A stretch of DNA of 6,345 bases from Dehalococcoidia bacterium (GTDB lineage Bacteria; Chloroflexota; Dehalococcoidia; Dehalococcoidales; BS750m-G39). The notes under the pieces are model-generated. The model ran no database searches, was not told the DNA's origin, and worked only from the letters and a program-made list of their open reading frames with translations. The position numbers and the translations under genes were made by a program. Numbering within the stretch: position 1 is the first letter of the stretch; each line of letters begins with the position of its first letter. This document shows, piece by piece, positions 1 to 6,255 of this stretch. Location of the stretch: the NCBI GenBank assembly GCA_004375675.1, contig SOKR01000128.1, forward strand, positions 1 through 6,345, in the 5' to 3' direction.

Positions 1-14
1 CTCATCCTTACCGG

Positions 15-38
15 CCCCTCTCCGTCACCGGGGAGGGG
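15..38. repeat. GC-rich palindromic hairpin upstream of leuA
   Basis: Positions 15-24 can pair with 29-38 as a 10-bp stem containing one G-T wobble, closing on the 4-nt loop TCAC. The arms are C/T-rich and G/A-rich. No T-run follows on either strand, so it is not a canonical intrinsic terminator. In form (CTCATCCTTACC leading into CCCCTCTCC, then GGGGAGGGG) it resembles the dispersed intergenic palindromic repeats found in many bacterial genomes. That resemblance is from memory, and only one copy lies in this window. It might instead act as an RNA hairpin in the leuA leader. Confidence 0.45.
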
Positions 39-79
39 ATACGGCGCTGTGACCAAATATTTCTCCCGAGGAGGAAACA

Positions 80-1603
80 ATGGCTAAGACAAAAGATAAA
101 GTAATCATATTCGATACCACGTTGCGCGACGGGGAACAGGCGGCGGGGGGGACGCTCAACGCCCAGGAGAAGCTGGAGATAGCCAAACAGCTGGAAAGGC
201 TCAATGTCGATGTTATCGAGGCGGGCTTCCCCATCAGCTCTCCGGGCGACTTCGAGGCGGTCAAGCTCATCGCCAAGGAAGTGCGCAAGCCGATAATCTG
301 CGGGCTGGCGCGCGCCCACCCCAAAGACATTGACCGCGCCTGGGAAGCCATCAAAGAGGCGGCGCATCCCCGAATACATATATTTTTATCTTCTTCGGAT
401 ATACACCTCGGCTACCAATTAAAGAAGAGCCGCGATGAGGTGCTGCACACCGCCGCCGAGATGGTGACGCGGGCCAAGAAATATACCGATGATATCGAGT
501 TTTCGCCGATGGACGCCAGCCGCACCGAGCCCGAATATCTCTACCAGATATTGAAGGCGGTAATCGAGGTCGGTGCAACCACGGTGAATATACCCGATAC
601 CGTGGGCTACGCCATCCCCGACGAGTTCGGCAACCTCATCGAGGGCATCATGAAGAATGTGCCCAATATAGATAAGGCTGTCGTCAGCGTTCACTGCCAC
701 GATGACCTGGGACTGGCTGTCGCCAACAGCCTGGAGGCGGTGCGGCGTGGGGCAAGGCAGGTGGAATGCACCATCAACGGCATCGGGGAGAGGGCGGGCA
801 ACGCCTCTATGGAAGAAATCGTCATGGCTATCAAAACCCGCCAGGACTTCTTCCACCTGAGCACCCAGGTTAATACCAAACAGATACATAAAGCCAGCCG
901 GCTGGTCAGCGAGCTGACCGGTTTCGTCGTCCAGCCCAATAAAGCCATCGTCGGGGCTAACGCCTTCCGCCACGAATCGGGCATCCACCAGGACGGCGTT
1001 ATCAAGATGCCCATAACCTACGAAATAATGGACCCCAAAACGGTGGGCATACCATCCAGTAGCCTGGTGCTGGGCAAGCTCAGCGGGCGTCACGCCTTTA
1101 AAGAGCATTTGGCCGAGCTGGGCTACAGCCTGAAAGAGGAGGACTTCAACCGCGCCTTTAGCGCCTTTAAGGAGCTGGCCGATAAAAAGAAGGGCGTCAC
1201 CGACAGAGATATCGAGTCGGTTATCGCCGAGGAGCAGCGCACTGTCTCCGAGGTCTACCACCTCGACCGTGTCCAGATTTCCTGCGGCGACCGGGGTATC
1301 CCCACCGCCGCCATCAGCCTTATCGGCCCCGGGGGCGAGGTTTTAGCCGACGCCGCCCTGGGCACCGGCCCCGTCGACGCCGTCTGCAAGGCAATCAACA
1401 GAATAGTCGATGTGCCCAACGAGCTTACCGAGTTCACCGTCAAATCGGTAACCGAGGGCATCGATGCCATCGGCGAGGTACTAATAAGAATAGAAAGCGA
1501 GGGCAAAACCTATACCGGGCGGGGCGCCGACACCGATATCATTGTCGCCAGCGCCAAGGCCTATATGAACGCCCTCAATCGACTGCTGGCCACCAGGAAA
1601 TAA
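80..1603 (+). CDS. leuA: 2-isopropylmalate synthase
   Basis: LeuA condenses acetyl-CoA with 2-oxoisovalerate to give 2-isopropylmalate, the committed step of leucine synthesis, in the cytosol. At 507 residues it matches the usual bacterial (type 1) length. The HMGL-like TIM barrel carries DTTLRDGEQ at residues 12-20 (catalytic Arg16, metal-binding Asp17), the LARA motif near 76-79, SSSDIH at 104-109 and NIPDTVGY at 170-177. The metal-binding pair HCH is at 205-207 and GERAGN at 236-241. Subdomain motifs HESGIHQDG (298-306) and LGKLSGRHAF (331-340) follow. The C-terminal allosteric domain (about 395-505) holds GTGPVDA (428-434) and DTDIIVASAKAYMNALNRL (484-502), so leucine feedback inhibition is expected from the family. 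The ATG start is preceded by a near-perfect Shine-Dalgarno, GAGGAGG at 68-74 with a 5-nt spacer. It is the first visible gene of the operon, with leuC 22 nt downstream. A homocitrate or citramalate synthase is less likely because the extended IPMS-type motifs are present and a separate CimA lies in the same operon. Confidence 0.96.
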   Translation: MAKTKDKVIIFDTTLRDGEQAAGGTLNAQEKLEIAKQLERLNVDVIEAGFPISSPGDFEAVKLIAKEVRKPIICGLARAHPKDIDRAWEAIKEAAHPRIHIFLSSSDIHLGYQLKKSRDEVLHTAAEMVTRAKKYTDDIEFSPMDASRTEPEYLYQILKAVIEVGATTVNIPDTVGYAIPDEFGNLIEGIMKNVPNIDKAVVSVHCHDDLGLAVANSLEAVRRGARQVECTINGIGERAGNASMEEIVMAIKTRQDFFHLSTQVNTKQIHKASRLVSELTGFVVQPNKAIVGANAFRHESGIHQDGVIKMPITYEIMDPKTVGIPSSSLVLGKLSGRHAFKEHLAELGYSLKEEDFNRAFSAFKELADKKKGVTDRDIESVIAEEQRTVSEVYHLDRVQISCGDRGIPTAAISLIGPGGEVLADAALGTGPVDAVCKAINRIVDVPNELTEFTVKSVTEGIDAIGEVLIRIESEGKTYTGRGADTDIIVASAKAYMNALNRLLATRK

Positions 1604-1612
1604 CCCGCGGAG

Positions 1613-1620
1613 AAAGGAAG
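1613..1620 (+). promoter_or_regulatory. Ribosome binding site of leuC
   Basis: AAAGGAAG lies 5 nt before the TTG at 1626 and supports that rare start codon. The reading frame from this TTG supplies the family-typical LAEKILA N-terminus, whereas the next in-frame ATG would remove about 30 conserved residues. Confidence 0.75.
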
Positions 1621-1625
1621 CTATA

Positions 1626-2900
1626 TTGACTCTAGCCGAGAAGATACTGGCGGCTCACGCCAATAAGAAAAGGGTAAGCCCCGGCGATTTTATCAACGTC
1701 CGGGTTGACCTGGTCATGTCCAACGACGTCACCGCTCCCATCGCCATCAGGGAATTCCAGAAGCTGGGGGTAAAGCGGGTCTTCGACCCGCAAAAGGTGG
1801 TGATGGTGCCCGACCACTTCGTCCCCAACAAGGACATCGCCTCCGCCGAGCAGGCCAAGCTGATGCGGGAGTTCGCCCGCAAGCAGGGAATCATATACTT
1901 CGAAGTGGGCGAGATGGGTATCGAGCACGTGCTCCTGCCCGAGCAGGGGCTGGTGCTGCCGGGAGAGGTGGTTATCGGGGCTGATTCCCATACCTGCACC
2001 TACGGCGCTCTGGGCGCTTTCGCCACCGGCATGGGCTCCACCGATATCGCCGCCGCCATGGCCACGGGCGACATCTGGATGAAGGTACCCCCGACCATCA
2101 AGCTGGTCTATAACGGCAAGCTGGAGAAATGGGTCGGCGGCAAGGACTTGATACTCCACACCATCGGCGATATCGGCGTTGACGGCGCCCTATATTCGGC
2201 GATAGAGTTCAGCGGCGAGGTGATAGAGTCCCTGTCCATAGACGGGCGCTTCACCATGGCTAACATGGCTATCGAAGCCGGGGGCAAAGCCGGGCTCTTC
2301 GGGGTGGACAACAAGACGCAACTTTATGTAAAATCACGCGCCGAACGCCCCTACCTGGTCTATGAGCCCGACGGCGACGCTGAATACTCCCGTGTCATCG
2401 AATACGATGTTAGCGCTATCGAGCCCCAGGTCGCCCTGCCCCACTCCCCGGCCAACAGCAAGCCTATCAGCAAGCTGAAGAATATAAAAATCAACCAGGT
2501 GGTAATCGGCAGCTGCACCAACGGCCGCCTCGAAGACTTAAGGCTGGCGGCTCATATACTCAAGGGCAATAAGGTGCACCCCGGAGTGCGCTGCATTGTT
2601 ATCCCCGGCTCGCAGCAGGTATACTTCGACGCCCTTATCGAAGGACTAATCGAGATATTCGTCAGGGTGGGCGCCGCCGTCAGCACCCCGACCTGCGGTC
2701 CCTGCCTGGGCGGGCATATGGGAGTGCTGGCCGACGGCGAGAAATGCGTCTCCACCACCAACCGCAACTTCGTCGGCAGGATGGGCAGCCCCAAGTCGGA
2801 GGTCTATCTGGCCAATCCGGCGGTGGCGGCGGCCAGCGCTGTAATGGGAAAAATTGCCAGCCCGGAGGAGCTATTACAGAGGGTGAAAGTCAATGGCTAA
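1626..2900 (+). CDS. leuC: 3-isopropylmalate dehydratase large subunit (HACN type)
   Basis: LeuC is the aconitase-fold, [4Fe-4S]-bearing subunit of isopropylmalate isomerase. With LeuD it converts 2-isopropylmalate to 3-isopropylmalate, and by family precedent also citramalate to 3-methylmalate through citraconate. The three cluster ligands are visible: Cys297 in GSCTNG (295-300), and Cys357 and Cys360 in TPTCGPCLGG (354-363). Other conserved segments are GADSHTCTYGALGAFATG (118-135), STDIAAAMATGD (138-149), DGRFTMANMAIEAG (206-219) and NRNFVGRMG (379-387). At 424 residues it is the shorter homoaconitase/LeuC2-like form common in archaea, Chloroflexota and clostridia, rather than the roughly 466-residue enterobacterial form. 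Homoaconitase is the main alternative activity, but the leu neighbours argue for isopropylmalate. The gene starts with TTG, 22 nt after leuA. Its TAA stop overlaps the ATG of a decayed ORF, so the usual close coupling to leuD is interrupted. Confidence 0.95.
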   Translation: MTLAEKILAAHANKKRVSPGDFINVRVDLVMSNDVTAPIAIREFQKLGVKRVFDPQKVVMVPDHFVPNKDIASAEQAKLMREFARKQGIIYFEVGEMGIEHVLLPEQGLVLPGEVVIGADSHTCTYGALGAFATGMGSTDIAAAMATGDIWMKVPPTIKLVYNGKLEKWVGGKDLILHTIGDIGVDGALYSAIEFSGEVIESLSIDGRFTMANMAIEAGGKAGLFGVDNKTQLYVKSRAERPYLVYEPDGDAEYSRVIEYDVSAIEPQVALPHSPANSKPISKLKNIKINQVVIGSCTNGRLEDLRLAAHILKGNKVHPGVRCIVIPGSQQVYFDALIEGLIEIFVRVGAAVSTPTCGPCLGGHMGVLADGEKCVSTTNRNFVGRMGSPKSEVYLANPAVAAASAVMGKIASPEELLQRVKVNG

Positions 2901-2981
2901 ACTAAAAAAATCATGGCGGGAAAAGCTGGTTGATGACAAGGGTATGCCCCAGTAAAGGAAATCACCGGCAAGATGAGCAAG
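2893..2981 (+). pseudogene. Frameshifted N-terminal remnant of a small protein gene, possibly MGMT-family-like
   Basis: An ATG at 2893 overlaps the leuC stop (ATGGCTAA). It has its own Shine-Dalgarno, GAGGG at 2879-2883 with a 9-nt spacer, which is the pattern of a translationally coupled gene. The ORF reads 20 codons, including KKSWREKL (residues 5-12), and hits TAA at 2953-2955. If one base is restored just before 2953, the frame continues as V-KEITGKMSK through 2981. From there it reads 14 further unfamiliar residues to TGA at 3024-3026. The joined segment (KKSWREKL, then KEITGKMSK) resembles, from memory, the start of a family of MGMT-like (Ada/Ogt DNA-binding-fold) proteins of Chloroflexota, which continue well beyond this point. 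So it looks both frameshifted and truncated. The family name is inference; the coupled start and broken frame are seen directly. A sequencing indel could explain the frameshift but not the missing body. Confidence 0.45.
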
Positions 2982-3063
2982 CCATTTTTGAAATATATGC
3001 AGCGCTGGAACTTGGCACTGAATTGAATGATTTTGGCACTCACTAGTGAGGGGTTATAAAAAC
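2982..3063 (+). other. Non-coding gap before leuD with direct repeats and a palindrome
   Basis: This stretch separates the gene remnant from leuD and is more AT-rich than its surroundings. TTGGCACT occurs twice in direct orientation (3012-3019 and 3033-3040), 21 bp apart, which is about two helical turns. The perfect 12-bp palindrome CTCACTAGTGAG sits at 3039-3050 and runs into the leuD ribosome binding site. These could be protein-binding sites, or debris from the event that removed the rest of the neighbouring gene. I see no convincing terminator and no usable promoter. Confidence 0.35.
3048..3053 (+). promoter_or_regulatory. Ribosome binding site that fixes the leuD start
   Basis: GAGGGG lies 10 nt before the ATG at 3064. 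It overlaps the alternative GTG at 3046, so it cannot serve that codon. This supports the ATG and the family-typical N-terminus MLKGKVYKHG. The site abuts the 12-bp palindrome at 3039-3050. Confidence 0.7.
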
Positions 3064-3564
3064 ATGCTAAAAGGCAAAGTTTATAAACACGGCGCTAATG
3101 TCGATACCGACGCTATAATACCGGCGCGTTATCTCAATGTCTCCGACCCCGACGAGCTGGCCAAGCACTGTATGGAGGATACAGACGCGGACTTCGTCAA
3201 GAAGGTCAAGCCCGGCGATATAATCATGGCCACCACCAACTTCGGCTGCGGCTCATCCAGGGAGCACGCACCGCTAGCAATCAAGGCGGCGGGCATTTCC
3301 TGTATCATAGCCAAGAGCTTTGCCCGCATCTTTTTCCGCAACGCCATCAACATCGGCCTGCCCCTACTGGAGTCCAACGAGGCGGTAGCCAATACCAAGG
3401 ACGGCGACACGCTGGAAGTCGACCTATCCAAGGGCTTGATAAAGAACCTGACCAAAGGCGCGGAGTTTAAAGCCAAGCCCTACCCCGGCTTTATGGCCGA
3501 GATTATCGCCGACGGCGGGCTTATCGAGCATACCAAAAAGAGAATATCCAGAAGGAGAGCTTAG
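3064..3564 (+). CDS. leuD: 3-isopropylmalate dehydratase small subunit
   Basis: LeuD is the swivel-domain subunit that completes the LeuCD isomerase and contributes to substrate recognition. From the ATG at 3064 it has 166 residues, typical of the short HACN-type small subunit that partners a short LeuC; the enterobacterial form is about 200. Signature segments are NVDTDAIIPARYL (12-24), the loop region that contacts substrate in this family, and TNFGCGSSREHAP (58-70), which holds the phosphate-loop-like Ser-Arg of the aconitase fold. AKSFARIFFRNAINIGLPLL (83-102) follows. An in-frame GTG at 3046 would add six residues (MRGYKN), but it overlaps the Shine-Dalgarno and is not family-like, so the ATG is preferred. 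The stop abuts the leuB start codon with no gap, indicating translational coupling. Its distance from leuC (163 nt) is unusual for this otherwise tight operon. Confidence 0.95.
   Translation: MLKGKVYKHGANVDTDAIIPARYLNVSDPDELAKHCMEDTDADFVKKVKPGDIIMATTNFGCGSSREHAPLAIKAAGISCIIAKSFARIFFRNAINIGLPLLESNEAVANTKDGDTLEVDLSKGLIKNLTKGAEFKAKPYPGFMAEIIADGGLIEHTKKRISRRRA
3552..3557 (+). promoter_or_regulatory. Ribosome binding site of leuB inside leuD
   Basis: AAGGAG lies within the last codons of leuD, 7 nt before the leuB GTG at 3565. It supports the GTG start directly after the leuD TAG and gives coupled translation. Confidence 0.75.
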
Positions 3565-4659
3565 GTGCAATTTGAATTAGCGGTTCTACCCGGAGACGGC
3601 ATCGGGCCCGATGTTATTACCGAAGGAATCAAGGTCTTAGAGGCAATAGGCAAGCGGTTCGACCATCGCTTCAACCTCAACGAAGGGCTGGTGGGCGGTG
3701 TCGCCATCGACGCCGAGGGAACAGCGCTACCCGATGCTACACTGAAGATGTGCCGTAAAGCCGATGCAGTATTGCTGGGGGCGGTGGGGGGGCCAAAGTG
3801 GGACGACCCCCTGGGCAAGGTCCACCCCGAAGACGGGCTGCTCAAGCTGCGCGGGGAGCTGGGGCTTTTCGCCAACCTGCGCCCGGTCAAGGTCTCGCCG
3901 ATGCTGGTGGACTCGACCAATCTTAAGCCGGAGGTCATTCGGGGGGCGGACTTCATCTTCGTCCGGGAGCTAACCGGCGGGCTTTATTTCGCCCAGCCCA
4001 AGAAGCGCTGGGAGACAGCCAAGGGCAGGATGGCTACCGACTCCATGACCTACTCCGAGCAGGAGATTGAGCGCATCGTCCGCGTCGGCTTCGAGCTGGC
4101 CAGGCTGCGCCGCAAGAAACTGACCTCGGTGGATAAAGCCAACGTCCTCGAGTCATCAAGATTGTGGCGGCAGGTGGCGATGGAGGTGGCTAAGGAATAC
4201 CCCGACGTGGAGCTTGACCACATGCTGGTCGATGCCTGCTCCATGCGTTTGATTCAGAACCCGACCTATTTCGATATCCTGGTTACGGAAAATATGTTCG
4301 GCGATATCCTCACCGACGAAGCCTCGATGCTAGCCGGCTCGATGGGGATGCTGCCCTCGGCCAGCCTGGCCGGCGTGCCCAGAGAAGGCGTCAGGATATT
4401 CGGCATGTACGAGCCGATTCACGGCAGCGCCCCCCGCCGCGCCGGACTGGATATGGCTAACCCCATCGCCATTATCTTAAGCGTGGCCATGATGCTGCGC
4501 CACTCTTTCGGGCTGGACAAAGAAGCCAGCGTCGTCGAGAAGGCGGTGGACGAGGTGCTCAGTCAGGATTACCGTACCTATGATATAATGGCCGAAGGCA
4601 AGACCAAGGTGGGGACGGTGGAGATGGGGGACTTAATTACGCAGAAGGTGAAGGGGTAA
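3565..4659 (+). CDS. leuB: 3-isopropylmalate dehydrogenase with atypical cofactor pocket
   Basis: LeuB oxidatively decarboxylates 3-isopropylmalate to 2-oxoisocaproate, and in citramalate-pathway organisms also converts 3-methylmalate to 2-oxobutanoate. The 364 residues match the family length. Visible motifs are LPGDGIGP (8-15), GAVGGPKWDDP (72-82) and LRGELGLFANLRPV (95-108, substrate Arg96 and Arg106). Further on are VRELTGGLYF (133-142, Arg134 and catalytic Tyr141) and VDKANVLESSRLWR (189-202, catalytic Lys191). The metal-binding Asp residues are Asp223 (LVDACSM), Asp247 and Asp251 (MFGDILTDEAS), so the active site looks intact. The cofactor loop reads HGSAPRRAGLDMANP (286-300). The Asp that selects NAD in typical LeuB (Asp278 in the Thermus enzyme) is Arg291 here, followed by Arg292, and the C-terminal part has TYD (338-340). 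This recalls NADP-dependent isocitrate dehydrogenase (Lys344, Tyr345 and Tyr391 in E. coli), so NADP use is possible. The operon context and RELTGG motif favour isopropylmalate over isocitrate. The GTG start follows the leuD stop immediately. Confidence 0.94.
   Translation: MQFELAVLPGDGIGPDVITEGIKVLEAIGKRFDHRFNLNEGLVGGVAIDAEGTALPDATLKMCRKADAVLLGAVGGPKWDDPLGKVHPEDGLLKLRGELGLFANLRPVKVSPMLVDSTNLKPEVIRGADFIFVRELTGGLYFAQPKKRWETAKGRMATDSMTYSEQEIERIVRVGFELARLRRKKLTSVDKANVLESSRLWRQVAMEVAKEYPDVELDHMLVDACSMRLIQNPTYFDILVTENMFGDILTDEASMLAGSMGMLPSASLAGVPREGVRIFGMYEPIHGSAPRRAGLDMANPIAIILSVAMMLRHSFGLDKEASVVEKAVDEVLSQDYRTYDIMAEGKTKVGTVEMGDLITQKVKG
4651..4656 (+). promoter_or_regulatory. Ribosome binding site of cimA inside leuB
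   Basis: AAGGGG in the last leuB codons lies 6 nt before the TTG at 4663, with a second purine block (AAGGTG, 4645-4650) just upstream. It supports the TTG start, which is needed to include the conserved VELYDTTLRDG N-terminus. Confidence 0.75.
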
Positions 4660-4662
4660 AAA

Positions 4663-6252
4663 TTGACCAAGGTTGAACTCTACGACACCACGCTGCGGGA
4701 TGGAACGCAGAAAGAGGGCGTTTCTTTCTCCGTGGTTGATAAGCTTAATATTGCTCAGAAACTGGATGAGCTGGGTATCCACTTCATCGAAGGCGGTTAC
4801 CCCGGCTCTAATCCCAAGGATGACGAGTTTTTTCAAAAAGCCAGGACGCTGCATCTGGCCAACTCGGTACTGGTTGCTTTTGGCAACACCCGGCGAGCTA
4901 AAACTAAAGCGGAAGAAGATGCCGGCCTCCAGGCCCTGGTCAATGCCGGGGTGAAGGTGGCTGCCATTGTCGGCAAGAGTTCTGACCTGCAGGTTACCCG
5001 TGTGCTGAAAACCACCCTGGAGGAAAACCTGAGTATGATTACCGACTCGGTAGCCTATCTCAGGTCAAAGGGGCTTACCGTTATCTTTGATGCCGAGCAT
5101 TTCTTTGACGGCTTAAAAAATAACCCCGACTACAGTCTGCGCTGCTTAACCGCCGCTGCCGAAGCCGGCGCCAGCTGCCTGGCGCTCTGCGATACCAACG
5201 GAGGTATGCTCCCGAACGAAATAGCCGATGCCGTTGTAGCAGTTAAAAAAGTAACCTCGGTGCCGCTGGGCATTCATGCCCACAACGACAGCGAGCTGGC
5301 GGTAGCCAATAGCCTGGCGGCGGTAAGCGCCGGCGTCACCCAGGTTCAGGGCACCATCAATGGCTACGGCGAGCGCTGTGGCAACGCCAACCTTTGTTCC
5401 ATCATCCCCAATTTGAAGCTCAAAATGGGTATCGATTGTATTACCGATGAGCAACTCGCCAGGTTGGCCGAGGTATCCCACTTTGTCAATGAGACGGCTA
5501 ATCTGGCCTCGGACACTTCCCTACCCTATGTCGGCGCCAGTGCCTTCAGCCATAAGGGCGGGCTTCATGTTTCCGCCACCATGAGGTGGAATGAGAGCTA
5601 CCAGCATATAGACCCGTCCAAGGTGGGCAACCAGCAGAAAGTTGTGGTCTCCGAGCTAGCAGGCAAGAGCAACATTTTCTACAAGGCAAAGGAACTGGGG
5701 CTGAATTTGCCCCCGACCGGCAAAGAGGCCAAGAAGCTGCTGGAACAGGTCAAGCTGATGGAGAGCCGCGGCTTCCAGTACGAGAACGCCGAAGCCTCCT
5801 TCGAGCTTTTAATCCAGCGGGTGAAGCCCGACTACCAGCCCCCCTTCGAGTTGGGCGACTTTATGGTGGTGGTGGAAAAGAGGCGGCGTCCCCCCAGCCA
5901 GGGCAGCCCGGAAGAGATTTTGTCCGAGGCTATGGTCAAGGTGAGGGTAAATAAAAAGATAATGCATACCGTCGCCGAGGGCAACGGTCCAGTCAACGCC
6001 CTCGACCAGGCGCTGCGCAAGTCGCTGCTCCAGTTCTACCCCAGCATCGCCAGCGTCAAGCTGGTCGACTACAAGGTCCGCATCCTGGAGGAGACCATCG
6101 GCACCAGCGCCCAGGTCAGGGTGCTCATCGAGTCCACTGACGGGGAAGAGGTGTGGCGGACGGTCGGCGGCTCAACCAATATCATCGAAGCCAGCTGGCT
6201 GGCTCTGGCCGACAGCCTGGAATACTGGTTGCTCAAGCAGAAGGGGACATAA
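4663..6252 (+). CDS. cimA: (R)-citramalate synthase
   Basis: CimA condenses pyruvate and acetyl-CoA to (R)-citramalate, opening the threonine-independent route to 2-oxobutanoate and isoleucine. It is a 529-residue LeuA-superfamily protein with features of the CimA/AksA-like branch rather than LeuA: YDTTLRDGTQKEGVSFS (7-23, catalytic Arg12 and metal-binding Asp13), EGGYPGSNPKDDEFF (43-57), VAFGNTRRA (71-79) and FDAEHFFDGLK (142-152 region). CDTNGGMLP (176-184), the metal pair HAHND (205-209), GERCGNANLCSIIPNLKLKMG (236-256) and SHKGGLHVSA (296-305) follow. The C-terminal allosteric domain (about 395-525) has GNGPVNALDQAL (440-451) and STNIIEASWLALADS (504-518), so feedback control, typically by isoleucine, is expected from the family. 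A TTG start lies 3 nt after the leuB stop and has a good Shine-Dalgarno, so the gene is in the same operon and shares LeuCDB. The first part of the gene is slightly less GC-rich than its neighbours. Homocitrate synthase is an unlikely alternative. Confidence 0.93.
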   Translation: MTKVELYDTTLRDGTQKEGVSFSVVDKLNIAQKLDELGIHFIEGGYPGSNPKDDEFFQKARTLHLANSVLVAFGNTRRAKTKAEEDAGLQALVNAGVKVAAIVGKSSDLQVTRVLKTTLEENLSMITDSVAYLRSKGLTVIFDAEHFFDGLKNNPDYSLRCLTAAAEAGASCLALCDTNGGMLPNEIADAVVAVKKVTSVPLGIHAHNDSELAVANSLAAVSAGVTQVQGTINGYGERCGNANLCSIIPNLKLKMGIDCITDEQLARLAEVSHFVNETANLASDTSLPYVGASAFSHKGGLHVSATMRWNESYQHIDPSKVGNQQKVVVSELAGKSNIFYKAKELGLNLPPTGKEAKKLLEQVKLMESRGFQYENAEASFELLIQRVKPDYQPPFELGDFMVVVEKRRRPPSQGSPEEILSEAMVKVRVNKKIMHTVAEGNGPVNALDQALRKSLLQFYPSIASVKLVDYKVRILEETIGTSAQVRVLIESTDGEEVWRTVGGSTNIIEASWLALADSLEYWLLKQKGT

Positions 6253-6255
6253 TCA

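Noticed and set aside
1..79. T-box or other leucine riboswitch ahead of leuA
   Set aside because: Only 79 nt are visible; no T-box core sequence and no terminator hairpin with a T-run are present.
419..1261. Long minus-strand ORF (280 codons) opposite leuA
   Set aside because: It lies wholly antisense to an unmistakable leuA, has no recognisable motif, and is explained by the GC-biased third positions of the real gene.
1632..2159. Minus-strand ORF (175 codons) opposite leuC
   Set aside because: Shadow of leuC; the His/Gly/Asp-rich composition is typical of reverse-frame translation and no domain is visible.
2893..2955. The 20-codon ORF as a leucine attenuator leader peptide
   Set aside because: It has only two Leu codons and no Leu run, and no antiterminator/terminator hairpin pair with a T-run follows.
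3013..3028. Sigma-54-like -24/-12 element (TGGCAC then TTG)
   Set aside because: The downstream element reads TTGAA rather than TTGC and the spacing is off by one, so the invariant GC is missing.
3033..3060. Sigma-70-like promoter TTGGCA, 16 bp, TATAAA
   Set aside because: Both hexamers match consensus 5 of 6, but transcription would begin at or after the leuD ATG (3064) and remove its ribosome binding site, so it is unlikely to serve leuD.
3046..3063. GTG at 3046 as the leuD start
   Set aside because: The only Shine-Dalgarno (3048-3053) overlaps this codon, and the added residues MRGYKN are not family-like; ATG 3064 fits both.
3764..3973. Plus-strand ORF in another frame inside leuB
   Set aside because: The leuB frame here carries conserved motifs (GAVGGPKWDDP, LFANLRPV). 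The alternative product is a low-complexity Ser/Arg/Trp/Cys string.
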